Shown here: positions 10,859 to 23,993 of the stretch, piece by piece
How positions within the stretch are numbered: the stretch's first letter is position 1
Layout of the letters: the number at the start of each line of letters is the position of its first letter
From: Echinarachnius parma
Lineage: Eukaryota; Echinodermata; Echinoidea; Clypeasteroida; Echinarachniidae
DNA: 64,000 bases
Direction: 5' to 3'
Assembly: GCA_037951105.1 (NCBI GenBank)
Contig: JBAMJV010001285.1
Span: 154,888 to 218,887 of the forward strand
The notes under the pieces: model-generated
What the model was told of the DNA's origin: nothing
Seen by the model: only the letters and a program-made list of their open reading frames with translations
Database searches by the model: none
Made by a program: the position numbers and the translations under genes

Positions 10859-12023
10859 AAGTGTATATCAGCAATGATTGTGAAACGACAGGATTACAAT
10901 TTGTAATGCTTTGTTCGTAACCAAATGGGAAGGATCCTCAAAGAGGATTTCCATTTCAGTGGTCATTGAAAACAGTAGATGGTGGTTTAAAAAACATTGA
11001 TGATTTCCATTATTAGTGATACCCAACAGAAAATATATGACTAGAAGTGACAGGAATGATGCACTTATCAGTAACGTAATATTTCCCAGCGTTTCATTTC
11101 ACTTTAAAATACATATTAGTGAAATCATAGAAGGGTACATGTTGAAATTAAACAAAACAAAACAAACAAAATGCAACAAAGTACACTGGTTACCTGTGCG
11201 TAAATGTAGGTCAGTCGGTCCCGAAATCATTAATCTGATAACGTCGTGTTTGTTGTGACTATACAAGTGTTTGAGTAACGTCTATGTTCTTAATGCCCTA
11301 GATCACCATTATGTTTTTTTTTATATTCCTAAATAACGTGAACAAATATATCATACAACATAAAAAAAAAACAGACCAAAAATTTACAGTGAGACAACTA
11401 TTTTCATGATCTTATTATTATTCATGTGGTTTTCAAGCCTACAACCTGCCAATATCTGGTATTCCGGTCATTCATGGAATTGCTGTGTGCTTCAGTGTGA
11501 ATAAATGATTGATGAAAAGGACAATATTTGCTGATTTCTCTGTAATTTCACTTATAATGCAACTTAGATAACAAATCTACACATTACAACATGTCATAAT
11601 GGTCATCATTATTTGATACGTCCTTTGTACTACATGTATGTGCGATATGGAAGGATATTTTAAGCGTTTTTTAAAGAAAAAAACTGTCACGGTGCTTTAA
11701 ATAGTCCGAATAATCAGTTAATCACCCTTGCACTTGAAGCTTAATGGCATACATTTGTGCATGGAATGAAGGTCATAAAAGCATTGTGTGACTATGTTTG
11801 TAATGTTATCTTTACCACTGCACAGTTTAAATTTGCATGTGATCTCCTACCGCTATATCTGTTCCACACAATGCATATATACACACGTGTATATGATTTC
11901 AATGATTGTTTTGAAATTGAAAATGTCACACTCTATAAAATCATCCTCAACATGGCCTGTATTGCCCTTAATATTTGTTTTGATGGCCTCCATGGCCACT
12001 TAAGCATAAGTTCAGGTGGCTTG
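10859..12023. other. AT-rich DNA with one dispersed repeat
   Basis: About 10960-11110 (GATTTCCATTATTAGTGATA, then ACTAGAAGTGACAGGAATGA) matches 43440-43570, so it is a dispersed repeat. The rest, including open frames at 11757-12029, shows no splice-site or codon signal. Confidence 0.45.
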
Positions 12024-12300
12024 ATCTAGTAACTTTGTTGGTATACTGTGCAGAAAGTGATGAATGGTCGATGAAATGTATATGTTTTGTGATGGGATGT
12101 ATCCACTTTTAATAGTAATGTGTGAAAATGTCATGTTACATGGATGTTATATGGCCGAGTAATGAGCACAAATGCAAAGTGATATAACTCATTGCACTGA
12201 CTTTGTACACAGTTATAACTATCCAGTAGATAGTTATAAATCTGAACATTTGAATCGTACATATCTTTATAACGGAAGAGAAATTTAGAAAACCATGAAC
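12024..12300 (+). mobile_element. MITE family A, 3'-truncated copy
   Basis: Begins GATCTAGTAACTTTGTTG and follows the family through GCAAAGTGATATAACTCATT and CATATCTTTATAACGGAAGA, then loses similarity before the GGATTTGGACAATG terminus. Confidence 0.7.
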
Positions 12301-12396
12301 TTATTTTTCGTGGGCTACATTTCAAGCGTGCCTGGATGAAAATAAAACATTAACATTTGATTTGCATTGAACTCTATGCTAATTTGTGGGGTCTCT

Positions 12397-12791
12397 TTAA
12401 AGGGATCTAGTAACTTTGTTGACATGTGCAAAAAGTGATGAATGGTTGATGCAATGTATATTGTTGTTATCTCATATGTCCACAGGGTATTGTGTGAAAA
12501 TTTCAGGTCAAATGGACAATGTATGGCCAAGTAATGAGCGAAAATGCAAAGTGATATTGGGTGATATTCACCAACTCACTGCATTCACTTTGTACAGGGA
12601 TGAAAATCTCGCCCGGAGATTTTCTTATCTAAATACTTCAATCATACATATCTTTGTAACGAAAGGGAAATTTGAAAAACCGAAACCTGTCCCGTGATTT
12701 TATTGTTAATACGAATACAACAAGGTATAAGTGAACCGCTAGAATTAACATTTTATTTTGAGGATTTGGACAATGTTACTAAGTCCTTTAA
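12397..12791 (+). mobile_element. MITE family A, full copy
   Basis: Runs from TTAAAGGGATCTAGTAACTT to AATGTTACTAAGTCCTTTAA, about 395 bp. TTAA at both ends fits a TTAA target duplication outside an AGGGATCTAGTAAC inverted repeat. Non-coding. Confidence 0.85.
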
Positions 12792-13415
12792 TAATTTTCT
12801 GGGGCTCTTTTGGGCATTTCGGGGGCGAATTCGCCCGGAGCCCCCTTGTATTTTATTCACTGAAAAAGATTCACTCGGGCAATATACAGTATAAGTAGGT
12901 TGTTGTGTTAAACTTTCTGTAAAAAAGATAACTCGACCTTTGGAGTTGCAACAAAGGGCGAACGAACATTCCCAAATGTTCTTTGTTTTTTGCCACCTAC
13001 ATGTACACCCAAATCCAAGGCTACAAGACACTGATAACATCAATTTGTTTACTTATCATAACTTTATGCAAATAAAACACCAACAAAAATCACAAAATTG
13101 TCCTTGCCCGATTCAAAGGAACAAATGGATAAGAAAAAATATGTTATTAACATTACAGATATGACACAATTAAAGCAGAAGCAGACTAGGAACAAATAAA
13201 TAGAACAATAATAATTATTAACATGACAAATATAATAATATAGAGCACAAATTCATCGTTTGACAATCAAGGACAATTACATATATATATATATACTACC
13301 TTTCTGAGTTCCGGTGTACAGGAAACTTTTCTTTGTGATCTGTCCTATACAAAATTCAGTTCTAGAATTTAATAACCTCTTTTCCTGTAGGCCCAGCCCA
13401 GTTGGGTAAGTAAAC

Positions 13416-13801
13416 TTAAAGGGATCTAGTAACTATGTTGACATATGCAAAAAGTGATGAATGGTTGATGCAATGTATATTGTTGTTATCTTATATGTCC
13501 ACAGGGTATTGTGTGAAAATTTCAAGTCAAATGGACATTGTATGGCCAAGTAATGAGTGAAAATGCAAAGTGATATTCAGTAACTCACTGCACTCACTTT
13601 GTACACGGAAGAAAAACTCGCCCGGAGTTTTTCTTATCTGAATAATTCAATCATACATATCTTTGTAACGAAAGGGAAATTTGAAAAACCGAAACCGGTC
13701 CCATGATTTTATTGTTAATACAAATACAACAAGGTATAAGGGAACCGCTAGAATTACAATTTTATTTTGAGGATTTGGACAATGTTACTAAGTCCCTTTA
13801 A
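13416..13801 (+). mobile_element. MITE family A, full copy
   Basis: TTAAAGGGATCTAGTAACTA to ATGTTACTAAGTCCCTTTAA, 386 bp, closely similar to the copy at 12397 over its whole length, including CTCGCCCGGAG(A/T)TTTTCTTA. Confidence 0.85.
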
Positions 13802-13809
13802 GGTTTCAC

Positions 13810-13950
13810 AAGATTTAGTCGCCCCAAATCTGAATCGGGTGGCCCCAAACAAAGGAAATTGTTAACGAGTCTTGTTATATTTTGGTTGCCCATTCGGGCA
13901 AGTAAAATTTATATTAATTACATTTTGGTGGCCCATTGCTAATTTGTAAT
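13810..13950. repeat. fragment of GGCCC-rich hAT-like family
   Basis: GGGTGGCCCCAAACAAAGG, GGTTGCCCATTCGGGCAAG and TTTTGGTGGCCCATTGCTAA are family words in inverted order. Terminal repeats not recovered. Confidence 0.45.
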
Positions 13951-14641
13951 ACATGTAGTGGATTTAGGAAAGCATTTTTGTGTAATATGTGCAATTTGTA
14001 TTAAACTTTAAAGGCGCACCTGTAAAGTGTCAGATATTGCCCAAAATGACATTTCAGACTTGAATCCTATACCAAAATCATTGTAAGATATGTCTGAATG
14101 ATGTGAAAGTGTCATTGAAAAGGAACACTGCTTTCCTGGTTAAAAAAGCAAAAATGTGCATCAGCTTTACAACTAATTACAGTATGACGCTTATGACGTT
14201 TATGACCGTCTGTAGACGCTCTTGAGCTGAACGACAACACAGTAGAAGAGAAATGTGGAAGCTCAAAGTAATTTTTGTGGAGTTAACCCTTGAGCCCATT
14301 ACAACCTATATACAGTCAATACTGTAAATACCTATATGATACACCCGTTTTACCCAGTTGCGTTAGGCAATGGGTTTACCCTCCGAGTCTCATGGTTGAC
14401 TCTGTTAACAATACTTATAGAATTATAAAATGATGTGGATTTGTGCATTATACATGCGCACAAAAGTCAATAGACAAGAGTTGAATTAGTATTGTATAGA
14501 TACTTGACTTTAAAATACCAAGATTCTGTTCATTGTGTTTGTAGATGAATTGGAGGGGGGGGGGGGGGCGGGGGGGAGGGTTAATCAGCTTTCCATGTAA
14601 ACTTGTATAAAAGAAATTGCTCATAAATGGATACTTGCAAT
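13951..14641. other. unassigned DNA with a poly(G) run
   Basis: No gene seen. At 14555-14580 lies an interrupted G run (14 G, C, 7 G, A, 3 G). A possible further MITE starts at about 14007 (TTAAAGGCGCACCTGTAAAG), but no matching right end was found. Confidence 0.4.
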
Positions 14642-15069
14642 TTAAAGGGGACCACAATGCGTGGAACAATGCAGGCTTTTATGTTTTGGAACTGTTGTTT
14701 GATATTAAATAGATGTCCGACACTTTGCAAGGGCTGTGCAATTCATAAACAATGCAATTAATCTTCAAAACTTACGGCACCAACATGGCCTTTGGTTCCG
14801 TTGGTTCCGTAATCACCGAACGTTTGTGAGTGCATCATTTCTGTACACACGCGTATGTTGGGAGATAATAGAACGCATGTGTCCTAGATGATAGACTAGG
14901 TGTTCTGCAGACCCATGAACGCATAATTTAGTATGATGATGATGAGTTTTCAAATTGTGGAATTTTTCTGGAAACCTATTTTTTCTGAACTTGTTGGATG
15001 GAATGGACTACTAAAACTATTCACATTTCACTGATAAGAATATTATTTCTGGGTTTTGGTTCCCTTTAA
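14642..15069 (+). mobile_element. MITE family D (TTAA-AGGGGACCAC)
   Basis: A 428-bp element from TTAAAGGGGACCACAATGCG to GGTTTTGGTTCCCTTTAA. An inverted copy lies at 48654-49067 with colinear interior similarity (AATTAATTGCxTTGTTTATGAATT in that orientation). TTAA ends with AGGG-type TIRs. Confidence 0.8.
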
Positions 15070-15209
15070 GTCGGGGCTCGGAGGGTTAATAAGTGATCGT
15101 GTCTCGCGATGCACCCACTCCATGATTCAGCGTCTTTCCTCCGCGCACCCACGAGCATCATAAGATCATTCCTGAAATCCCAGGTGCAGACATTTGGATT
15201 AAATTCTTG

Positions 15210-16030
15210 TCTGCAAAATTGCCTGCATTGGCACGCTGGCTTAATACTAGTCCCAATGCAATTTAGTGAACTGAATAGGTTTGAACAGATTTGCTTGCGT
15301 TATCGTTATCGCTCTCGTATCATAGTTTTTACCCAATTTATTCCGACAATAGTTAGATTAAATAGTGCGCTGCAGAATAGCTTGCATAATAACGCACCCC
15401 TATAATAGTCCCAACACAATTTTAATTGAACAGTTTGAATAGAATTTCTTACATTATCACACTTGTATATAATAGTGTTACCCAATGAATTCTGACGTAA
15501 GTTTGATTAAATAGTTATGTGCAGAATATCTAGCATAAAAGTTGCATTAATGCATTCCCATTATAGTCCCTACACAATTTGAATTGAATGGTTTTAACAG
15601 AATTACTTACATTATCTCACTTGTATGATCATAGCGTTACTTTTGGATGGGATTGCTTACATTATCTCACTTGTATCTTAGCGTTACCCAATTTATTCTG
15701 ACACAATTTGGATTAAATAGTTGTATGGCAGAATATCTGGCATAAAAGTTGCATTAACGGACTCCCATCATAATCATAGTTCCAATGCAATATGAATTGA
15801 ACAGTTTGGACGGAATTGCTGACATTATCTCACTTGTATCATAGCGTTACCCAATTTATTCTGACACAATTTAGATTATAAAGTTGGCTGTAAAATTGCG
15901 TGCACTTATTAACCAAGGAGGATTTTTTTTTTAATACACACCCACCGCAAAGTCCCAACACATTTTGAATTAACAAAAAAAATATTCCTACAAAATTAAT
16001 TCTAACACAATTTGGATTAATTATTTGTTT
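15210..16030. repeat. degenerate tandem repeat, about 170-180 bp
   Basis: Units share TTACCCAATTTATTCTGACA, GATTAAATAGTT, GCAGAATATCTxGCATAAAAG, ATAGTCCCAACACAATTT and CATTATCTCACTTGTAT. At least four units can be lined up, with much drift. A GTATGT-type microsatellite follows at 16040-16090. Confidence 0.65.
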
Positions 16031-16339
16031 GAAATTGCTTGTAATCTGTGTGTGTGTATGTGTGTATGTGCATGTACGTGTGTATGTGTTGAACCGCTGA
16101 ACTTTGCTCATCTGTTAAGGCAATTTAGTGGTTCACTTTTCGGGTCAGATCGTTTTATTATTTTTTTTCCCCTGAAATTTTTGTTTATCACCGACTGTCA
16201 AGGCCAGCGAATGCAGTGAATTTTTAATTTATCCAAGTCCATGGCCAAAGTAATTATGTTTTAAATAGCGCATCAGCGTGACGGGAGAGTGTGTGATGTG
16301 AAGGAATACGGCCTTGAAATACTATGCAAATATTTAGAA

Positions 16340-16790
16340 TTGCGTATGTAGAGCTTTTGGGAGGGTGGCGGAGAGGGTGTGATATGGAGTCCTGAGTAAA
16401 ACCTTGAAATTCTATTCAATTATTTAAAAATGTGTATTACGTGTACAGCTTTTTGGAGGTTGATAACAAAGAAAATTAAAGGAATATTTAGAACCATGTT
16501 TGTCAAGCTTTTGAGGGGGTGATAACAATTAAAAGAAAATTATAGGAATATTTAGAAACATTTTTTGTCGAGCTTTTGAGAGGGTGATATAACAGTTTAA
16601 AGAAAATTATAGGAATATTTAGAACCATGATTGCAGAGCTTTTGAGAGGGTGATAGCAATTAAAAGAAAATTATAGAAATATTTAGAACCATGTTTGTCA
16701 AGCTTTTGAGAGGGTAATAACAATTAAAAGACAATTATTGAAATATTTAGAACCATGTGTTTTGTAGAGCTTTTGGGAGGGCAATAACAA
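16340..16790. repeat. tandem repeat, about 64 bp
   Basis: AGCTTTTGAGAGGGTGATAA, CAATTAAAAGAAAATTATAG and AATATTTAGAACCATG recur with a spacing of about 63-67 bp (AGCTTTTG near 16507, 16570, 16637, 16700, 16768), six to seven units. Confidence 0.8.
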
Positions 16791-17117
16791 TATCATTATT
16801 ATAACAAATTATAAGGTTCCTTACCCTTTTTTGGCATAGTAGTTGCAAACTCAACCTTTCTTTTTAAATTGATTTTTTCAACGACGGTGAATTTCACCTT
16901 TAGAGCCGAAAAAGTGGGTAGCCGCAGAGCAAACTTCCATCTGTGGCACATGCCAATGTCATGGATAGGAAAGGAAAATATAGGTTTTTTGGCTTTGGTG
17001 TATGGATTTTTTGTCACTCATAGAGAGGTATTCAACAATATTTAACGAAAATGGGATACAAAAAGATATTCATTTGGAGAAGGCAGGCGTTAACCCGTTA
17101 AAGACTATTCTATTTTT

Positions 17118-17290
17118 GGTGTACTACAGTCAAACTCTGTCTTAGCGACCACCTGCCTATAGTGGCCACCAAAAGTGATCCCCTGCCAAGAAAAATTCCT
17201 GTTATGGAACCTGTTTACAGAGGTCACCTGTCTTCAGTGGCCACTCTTATTGTTTCCCTGGGGTGGTCACTATACACGCGTTATACTGTT
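17118..17290. repeat. TATAGTGGCCACC repeat, single copy
   Basis: CCTATAGTGGCCACCAAAAG, CACCTGTCTTCAGTGGCCAC and TTGTTTCCCTGGGGTGGTCA match the units at 2925-3190. Confidence 0.6.
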
Positions 17291-18589
17291 TTCTGTTTTT
17301 TTTTTTGGTATACCACTCATTCTCTTTAGATCAAACCCCATATATTTGTTGGTACCAGTCCTAAATTAAAAGGCTTAATGAATAGCTCTGTAGAACGAAG
17401 ACAATAGAAGTTAAGTGGCCCCTTTTATAGGTACAGGCTAAATGTGAAGGATGACATTCATGACAATGAATACAAAATTGAGAGATCTATGTAATAAATT
17501 TTGTTCAGGTTGATTTAAAAAATTGATTTAAAAAAAAATATGTCAGACAACAATGGGATGGTTCTTTTAAGGAAAAAAGGAGAAAAAAGAGGGGGAAAAT
17601 AAAAAAATAAATAGGGTGAGAAAGAGAAAGATGCTAATTCACATTTTTGTACTGAGGAGATTATTATGTTTACAGTTTTGGAGCTTGGTTGAAACAAGAA
17701 TAATTCAATTTTCAATCACTTTTTTTTTAAAATTTGAAATAATTATTATCTGAAAATCTGGCATCACATACAGTAGGCTCCGACCTACAAGATGTAGAAC
17801 CCGATTTATAGTCCAAAACTGACTTAACACCCTTCTCACTCTCACCCGACAAAATAAAAAGACATTTAATTTTCCTGCAAATAAAGTTGCTTTGGTCGAT
17901 ATTCAGACAAGTATCAGATATTTATATGAAATAAACAATCATTCCAGAGATATCTTCATGTTTTCTGAAATTTAGAAAATAAAAGAAATGGTCATTATTG
18001 GTAAATGAAACCAAGAACACAGGTACCTATTGATCTGTATGGTTGCTCACTATTCCATTCTTTTAATGTTTTAGTTAAATTCATATTTAGTGTATTATAA
18101 AAGGGATACATAAACATTTAATTTGGGCATTGATGACATAAATTATATTAAGTGTTCTTAGCAAATAAATTAGGATGATTGTTGCCATTGATAACATAAA
18201 TAGTTGTAAAAGTATACATGTGTTCTTGAGAAAACATTATATGCTTACTGTTGCCCGCATTATTATGCATGCACAGTACAATGAAACAGATCTTTCTCAC
18301 AATCTCAAAAAGCAAAGTCCCAACCTTGATCGAGTACTGCAAAAATAACATCACAATATTTCTGCCTGCATAATTGTAAGTTCACCAACGTAAATCGCAC
18401 TACGATGCCTGTTTAAACGGATATTCAATTGCCGTTCTTTGTATGTATTGTCCGCATATATTTTTTTCTCTATAGATATGGCACAGGGCAGGGTAGGACG
18501 ATTTGAGGAAAAGAAAAAAAGAGAAAAAAAACGATCAGGAAAATAGCTACGGTACCCTTAGGGGGAAATTAGCAGTACCCTGGGAATTG
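17291..18589. other. unassigned AT-rich DNA
   Basis: No exon-like segment, RNA gene or tandem repeat recognised. Could be intron. Confidence 0.4.
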
Positions 18590-18632
18590 TGTATGTGTGG
18601 GTATGTGTGTATGTATGTATGTATGTGTGTAT

Positions 18633-18663
<31 letters not shown>

Positions 18664-18860
18664 CATGATAGTTTGTTATTTAAAGTATGAGTGTGACTTT
18701 GTGAGTGGGTATTTGAGTGTTCATGTGTGTGTGGGTGTGCGCGTGTGTGTGTTAGTTTGTTAGTTTGTGTTTGACTGTGTGAGTGGGTGATTGAGTGCTC
18801 ATGTTTGTGTGTGTGTGTGTGTGTGTATACCTGTGTGTTTGTGTGTGTCTGTCTGTGTGT
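18590..18860. repeat. GT microsatellite with internal duplication
   Basis: (GTAT)n then (GT)n, and two related blocks of the form GTGTGAxTTTGTGAGTGGGT.. at about 18690 and 18765. Frames on both strands are artefacts. Confidence 0.8.
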
Positions 18861-19024
18861 GCGCAATGTACACCACATTGTACACTGGTTAGGGACTGTA
18901 TCTGTCATTAGCATGACCCGAATTTGACCTTTTGGTTTTGTAGTTGACTCTGGGAGTTACATCAATTGCTTTTAATTTTCTAGCTGCCACTTTGTTGAAT
19001 AGCGCACTTAGGATATGATGCATG

Positions 19025-19390
19025 GTGAGCCATGCAAAAGTAGCTACTGGTTTATCAGCCAGAAAGAAAAAAAGAAAAAGAACAAAAAAGGGATCCCACA
19101 CATCACGATAATTACATTAATATGTCAGGTTGTGAACATTGCATGGCATTAATTTACAGTTACAGTGTCAAATGTTGTTTTTGAAATTTGGGGAGGGGGA
19201 ATAAACATTCTAAACTAAGGCATACATACATGAAAGTGGCTACTGGATGCAAAAAAGAAGAAAAAAAGGGATCCCGCACATCACGATAATTACATTAATA
19301 CGTCAGGTTGTGAAAATTGCATGCCATTAATTTACTGTTATTAGGTGTCAAATCTTGTTTGTAAATATGGGGAGGGGAACGGAACATTAG
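19025..19390. repeat. direct duplication, about 178 bp
   Basis: GGGATCCC(A/G)CACATCACGA, ATTACATTAATA(T/C)GTCAGG and GCATG(G/C)CATTAATTTAC occur at 19090 and again at 19268, with matching purine-rich lead-ins and AxATxTGGGGAGGGG tails. Confidence 0.75.
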
Positions 19391-20032
19391 ATTAGGCGTT
19401 ACTTATTGTGGTGGTTTGCATTATCAAAGGGGATATGTCATTAATGTGAACATGATTTAGATATATATAATGTATATAATGTGATATGATTGGAATGTTT
19501 ATTGAACGATGCTTGCGTCATTCGTGTTCAAGGAAAAGTAATAAACAATCTCAAACAAAGAAACATTTAAAAATAATTTTAAGCTCATAGGCTGAGATGG
19601 AAGCATAATGTAAGTTAGCAATACAGTAATTAAAAAAAAGCACATTCACGACTTGTCCCCCCAAAAAAACTTGCTCTGAAGTCAGTGGAGAATCCGTGGT
19701 ATACTGAGTTCAAACCTATATTCAAGACAATAGGTTAACCTGTTCCCTACTAGAATTTGTCATTTTCATAGAGTTATGAAGGGCCCACCAGGTTCAAGTA
19801 GGTAATGAATTAAATGGTGAAAATGGAAAGTATGATCGAGCTCAAAGCTAAAATGTTCTACTATCTAGTACTGTACACACTTTTACCATGGTCCCTACTG
19901 CTACTCTATAACACATACATACAGTCCATGCTTTCTCTAGTCTACTAGTCCTATCTATTTTTGACCCAACCTCTTGTTGTTTGTATGATCGAGTTTTCAA
20001 TTTGCGGAAATTCGCTCCCAGTAGCCCATGGC

Positions 20033-20512
20033 TCCTGAGTGACATGCAGTATGATCTGAGGAGAGAGGGTAACGTAAGATCTTACTGTCACGTAAACAAG
20101 TCTGCGCTGCCCTAGCATGTACGGGACAGTTCTATTAGTCGTGGGTGGGTGTCTCAAAACTAAAGATTTAAGAAACCTATTGAATGAACAAAATGTGAAA
20201 TGTATGACTTTATTCCCTTAGTGGCTCGCACTTCCTGAGATACATGCCGTATGAGTAGTGGGTAACGTAAGACTTTACAGTCACGTAAACAAGTCTGCAA
20301 GCACTGCCCTAGCCTTTAGGGGACAGTTCTAAGTCGCGGGTGGGTGTCTCAAATCCTAGGAACAGTTTAAAGGAAAGCTATCGAATGAACAAAATGTGAA
20401 ATGTATGACTTTAATCCCTTAGAGGCTCGCAGTTCCTGAGATACATACTGTATGAGAAGTGGATAACGTAAGATCTTACAGTCATGTAAACAAGTCTGCA
20501 AGCACTGCCCTA
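20033..20512. repeat. 200-bp satellite array, left part
   Basis: Units share CCTGAGATACATGCCGTATG, GGTAACGTAAGACTTTACAG, TCACGTAAACAAGTCTGC, GGGACAGTTCTAAGTCG, GGGTGGGTGTCTCAAA and AAAATGTGAAATGTATGACT. Two clear units, plus a diverged first one, precede the interruption at 20513, where the array is split after GCACTGCCCTA. Confidence 0.8.
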
Positions 20513-23500
20513 GGGCAATTCCGTATGAGAGAAGGCAAAAACACCACATCTCAAAGTTGAGCAATCTTCCCTAAATCAAACTGTTATCGATAGAGGAAAA
20601 CTTGAATTTTAGGAAACTGAAAACCATTTGTGTATAGCTCTATTGGTTTTGCAAATATTTCTGCTTGAATTGAACAGAAATTTATGACCTTTTATTCATA
20701 AATCAGCTTCATTTCATGAAAATGAAGTAAATCTTTTAATTCAATGATTATTTCTGCTCTTTTTCTCATATTTTCCATACAATGTAGCAACAATTACAAA
20801 TTGTAAAGCATGGGCAGTAACTTCATTGCATTTTTTTTTTGAGAAATTTTTGAAATCTATGCATATTTGATCGTAATTCCGTTACGATAAAACGTAATAA
20901 GTTTTTCTCAATATCTTATTACTTGTTCTTTAGTCATGTCATTGTGAATTCTCTTCCTTCACCACAGTCCTAAGAACTTCCAACATAATTTTCTGAAATA
21001 ATGTCACTACTTTTTCCAAAATTGGCGTAACGGTATTAGTAATTCCGTTACGTAACGGAATTACACGCACATGGTTTGTAAGGTATTGATTGATATTGCT
21101 GAAAATTAAAAAAATGTTTGTTCTCAATGTAGAAATACCCTTTAAATAGCATGAACTGTAGCCATGTAGACAATAAGTCATTATACAAGTACTGTACAAT
21201 GATGTTACTTTATGTGACTCATTGTACCCACATGCTTCATATTGCATCAATGGTGATTTAACTAAATTGATACACGATAGATAATTTCTCTAATCTCTCC
21301 ATGAACATAATAGAGATGATAATGTTCTATCATTAAATTACTTTCCAGCAAGAACCACTTGACTGAAATTATGAAGATGCAGCAGATTCACGTTTGTACT
21401 TTAGAAAGGGAAAAACAAAAACAATACAATTAAAAAAAAAATTATCCAGTGATTAGTATGACACAGTAGTATGGTGCTACATTTATTTTCTCACATTAAT
21501 TTACATTCATGTATTTTAAGATATAAATCATACCTTCAACTTTCAAGGAGATTTAATATTAATAATTTTGTAATTGTATGTAGATTTGAATATCATTGAT
21601 CAGTTAAAGGCTCATAACTCATCATTAATTATGTAAATTTGTATTAAACTGAAGCATATAAAATTAAACATAAATACAGAATAGGCTTCAAGATATTCAA
21701 AACTAAACATAATACAGGCTAAGATACACATGTTTTATTCATTATCATAAATTCAGAATACATTGAGTGTTCAGTGTGCTTCTGTATACATGCAGATCAA
21801 AGAAGAACGATGTACAAAGTATTTGCATTTTCAAATGGGAATTCCTAAAGGTGTCTTTCATTTTTGGCAATTCCATATTTATATTTTATATGCCAACTTT
21901 TTGTTTGAGGATCATACACGTTTATATCCGATATACATCTATACACGTATTTCATAGAATGGATAAAAACGCATTCCAAATTGATTTGAGAGTAAATTAA
22001 GATCAATTTAGGATGAATTTTTTAAAGAATAATTTTAGAATATAATGAGTTTATATATTAACAAATCTCGATTTTCTTGTAATTCTGTTATGCACACACA
22101 TAACTTCAGGATTTGTTCTGGTCCTTAAATGTAAGAGCTTGTGATGAACAATGCACATTCTTTACTAATGACTACAAGCAGAAAAGCAGAAAAATGTAAC
22201 CAAGAAATTGCATTTTCATGGGTGGATTTCACAGGCGTAATTCCGTTACAGTGACATTTGTTTGTCTTAAGGTAATTTCAGAGGTTAAAATAGATCATTT
22301 CTGGAAAAAAGATGTACCAAATTCAAGTTTGTAACTTAAATGATAAGTTTTTATTACCAATGAAGAATTTTTTTGTGGTAGCTTTTGCAGAAAATCATTA
22401 CATAGTTAGTGTTGAATGAAAGACCCCTTTCCGTTATGATTGTATTTTTGTCTCTGGACGCTATGTGTTATAGATCTGTAACAATCTTGGGTTCTGTTGT
22501 ACCTCTAGAACCCCTGCCAGTTATTAAAGTTTTAAAAACTGTGAAAGTGAAAGGAATTTTAAATATGATTAAGAAAACAGAGCTAAAAATCACTTATTTG
22601 TCATTCTGTAACAGTGGAATTACCCATTCACAATGCATTTCCATTCACACAGATTTCCAATATTCAGGAAGTTTACGAGGCTTTATAGCATTGAAAGTTG
22701 AATGATTTGACCTGTTTGTGATTTGTAATTGTTTAAATATTGCTTGATATTGATTATGTGCAGTTATTTAGCATGTCACATAATGTAGTACATTTTTTTC
22801 TCACAATTTAACCATTTTTCTTGAAGTAAAGGAAAAATTCTAAAATGTTCCTTTTTTTTCCTTCAAATATGGTTATTATTGTCAAATTATTGATTTTTGA
22901 AAAGTATTGAAGCTAAAATGTGAATTCTTTGTTGTTCATGTACCGATTTGTGGAAAATTTTATTTCACTGCTCAAGTTGTGTAATTCCGTTACACACTTT
23001 AGTGGACATAGTTCCTAGGATTTTCTTTTATTAAGTGGGTGCAATCCTTTTTAATTTCTTGCCTACTAATATGAAGCTGAAAATAAACCAAAATAAAGCT
23101 GGATTTTAGCGATATTTTTTTCAAATTTCACTCTTATTTGTATTTTGGCCATATTTTCATTTATTTTACACATAACAAGTTCAAAAATTGCTTTACAGAT
23201 ATGTCAAATTATGGTTTATATTCAAGTGCTAGATAGCCTTGATGTTTGTATTAGCATGTAAGAAAAGTTGAGTGCAAAATAATTGAGTTTTCCTTGTAAC
23301 TTTCAGAGATGTAATTCCGTTACAAATTTGTGTAATTCCGTTACAGTGGGTTTTTTTCAAAAAAGTGAATTTGTGAACTTATCATTGTGTTGTTTATGCA
23401 CATATTTGTTCCAAAATGAAGTTGACATTATCAAGATAGAAAAAATACATAAAATCAGTTTCAAAGTGTCTTATATTTTAGAGAAACTCAACGCAAACTT

Positions 23501-23734
23501 GTAGCAAAAAAAAAACTCCATTCTCCGGTAATTCCGTTACGGTCACACATATTGGTCTAGTGTGCAACAACACATGGAAGATATAAAACCATTTCCCTAT
23601 CATGTTGTAGCCTGGTTACCCGTGCAACTTATATAAGTATCAAAATTTACTTAAGTCATGAGAATATTGCGCAGGGAATGAAATAATGAGCAAAAAACGT
23701 CTCTGAATGTAATTCCGTTATGGTGGAATTGCCC
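20513..23734. mobile_element. 3.2-kb non-autonomous DNA transposon, copy 1
   Basis: The left end GGGCAATTCCGTATGAGAG and the right end TGGTGGAATTGCCC form a 10-12-bp terminal inverted repeat. CCTA at 20509-20512 and again at 23735-23738 flank it, and the satellite sequence continues across the empty site, so this is a clean insertion. The interior carries at least eight GTAATTCCGTTA(C/T) motifs (near 20873, 21039, 22237, 22981, 23311, 23332, 23528, 23709). No frame exceeds about 100 residues and none looks like a transposase, so mobility would depend on a protein supplied elsewhere. A 4-bp target duplication is known from several superfamilies (Sola, Ginger, some Academ). Assignment is not possible here. 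Confidence 0.85.
21039..21064. repeat. 26-bp perfect palindrome of the GTAATTCCGTTAC motif
   Basis: GTAATTCCGTTAC is followed directly by its reverse complement GTAACGGAATTAC. A related half-site, GGCGTAACGG, lies just upstream. It could be a dimer binding site or a cruciform. Confidence 0.9.
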
Positions 23735-23993
23735 CCTAGCATGGAGGGGACAGTTCTAAGACGTGGGTGTCTCAAATCCTAGGAACAGTTTAAATGAAAC
23801 CATCAAACAAACAAAATGTGAAATGTATGACTTTATTTCCTTAGTAGCCAACATTGGTTCCTGTGAGAAGTGGATAACGTAAGACTTTACAGTCACGTAA
23901 ACAAGTCAGCACTGTCCTAGCATGTAGGGGACAGTTCTAAGTCGTGGTTTGGTGTCTCAAACCTGAAGAACAGTTAATGGTGTTGTGACTGTT
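23735..23993. repeat. 200-bp satellite array, continued
   Basis: Resumes with CCTAGCATGGAGGGGACAGT, completing the unit broken at 20512, then one further unit up to the insertion at about 23994. Confidence 0.75.

Noticed and set aside
22409-23504. Frames of 98 and 73 residues in the 3.2-kb element, present in both copies
   Set aside because: The first is shortened by indels in copy 2 and neither shows transposase motifs. The second is conserved only as far as the DNA itself is.
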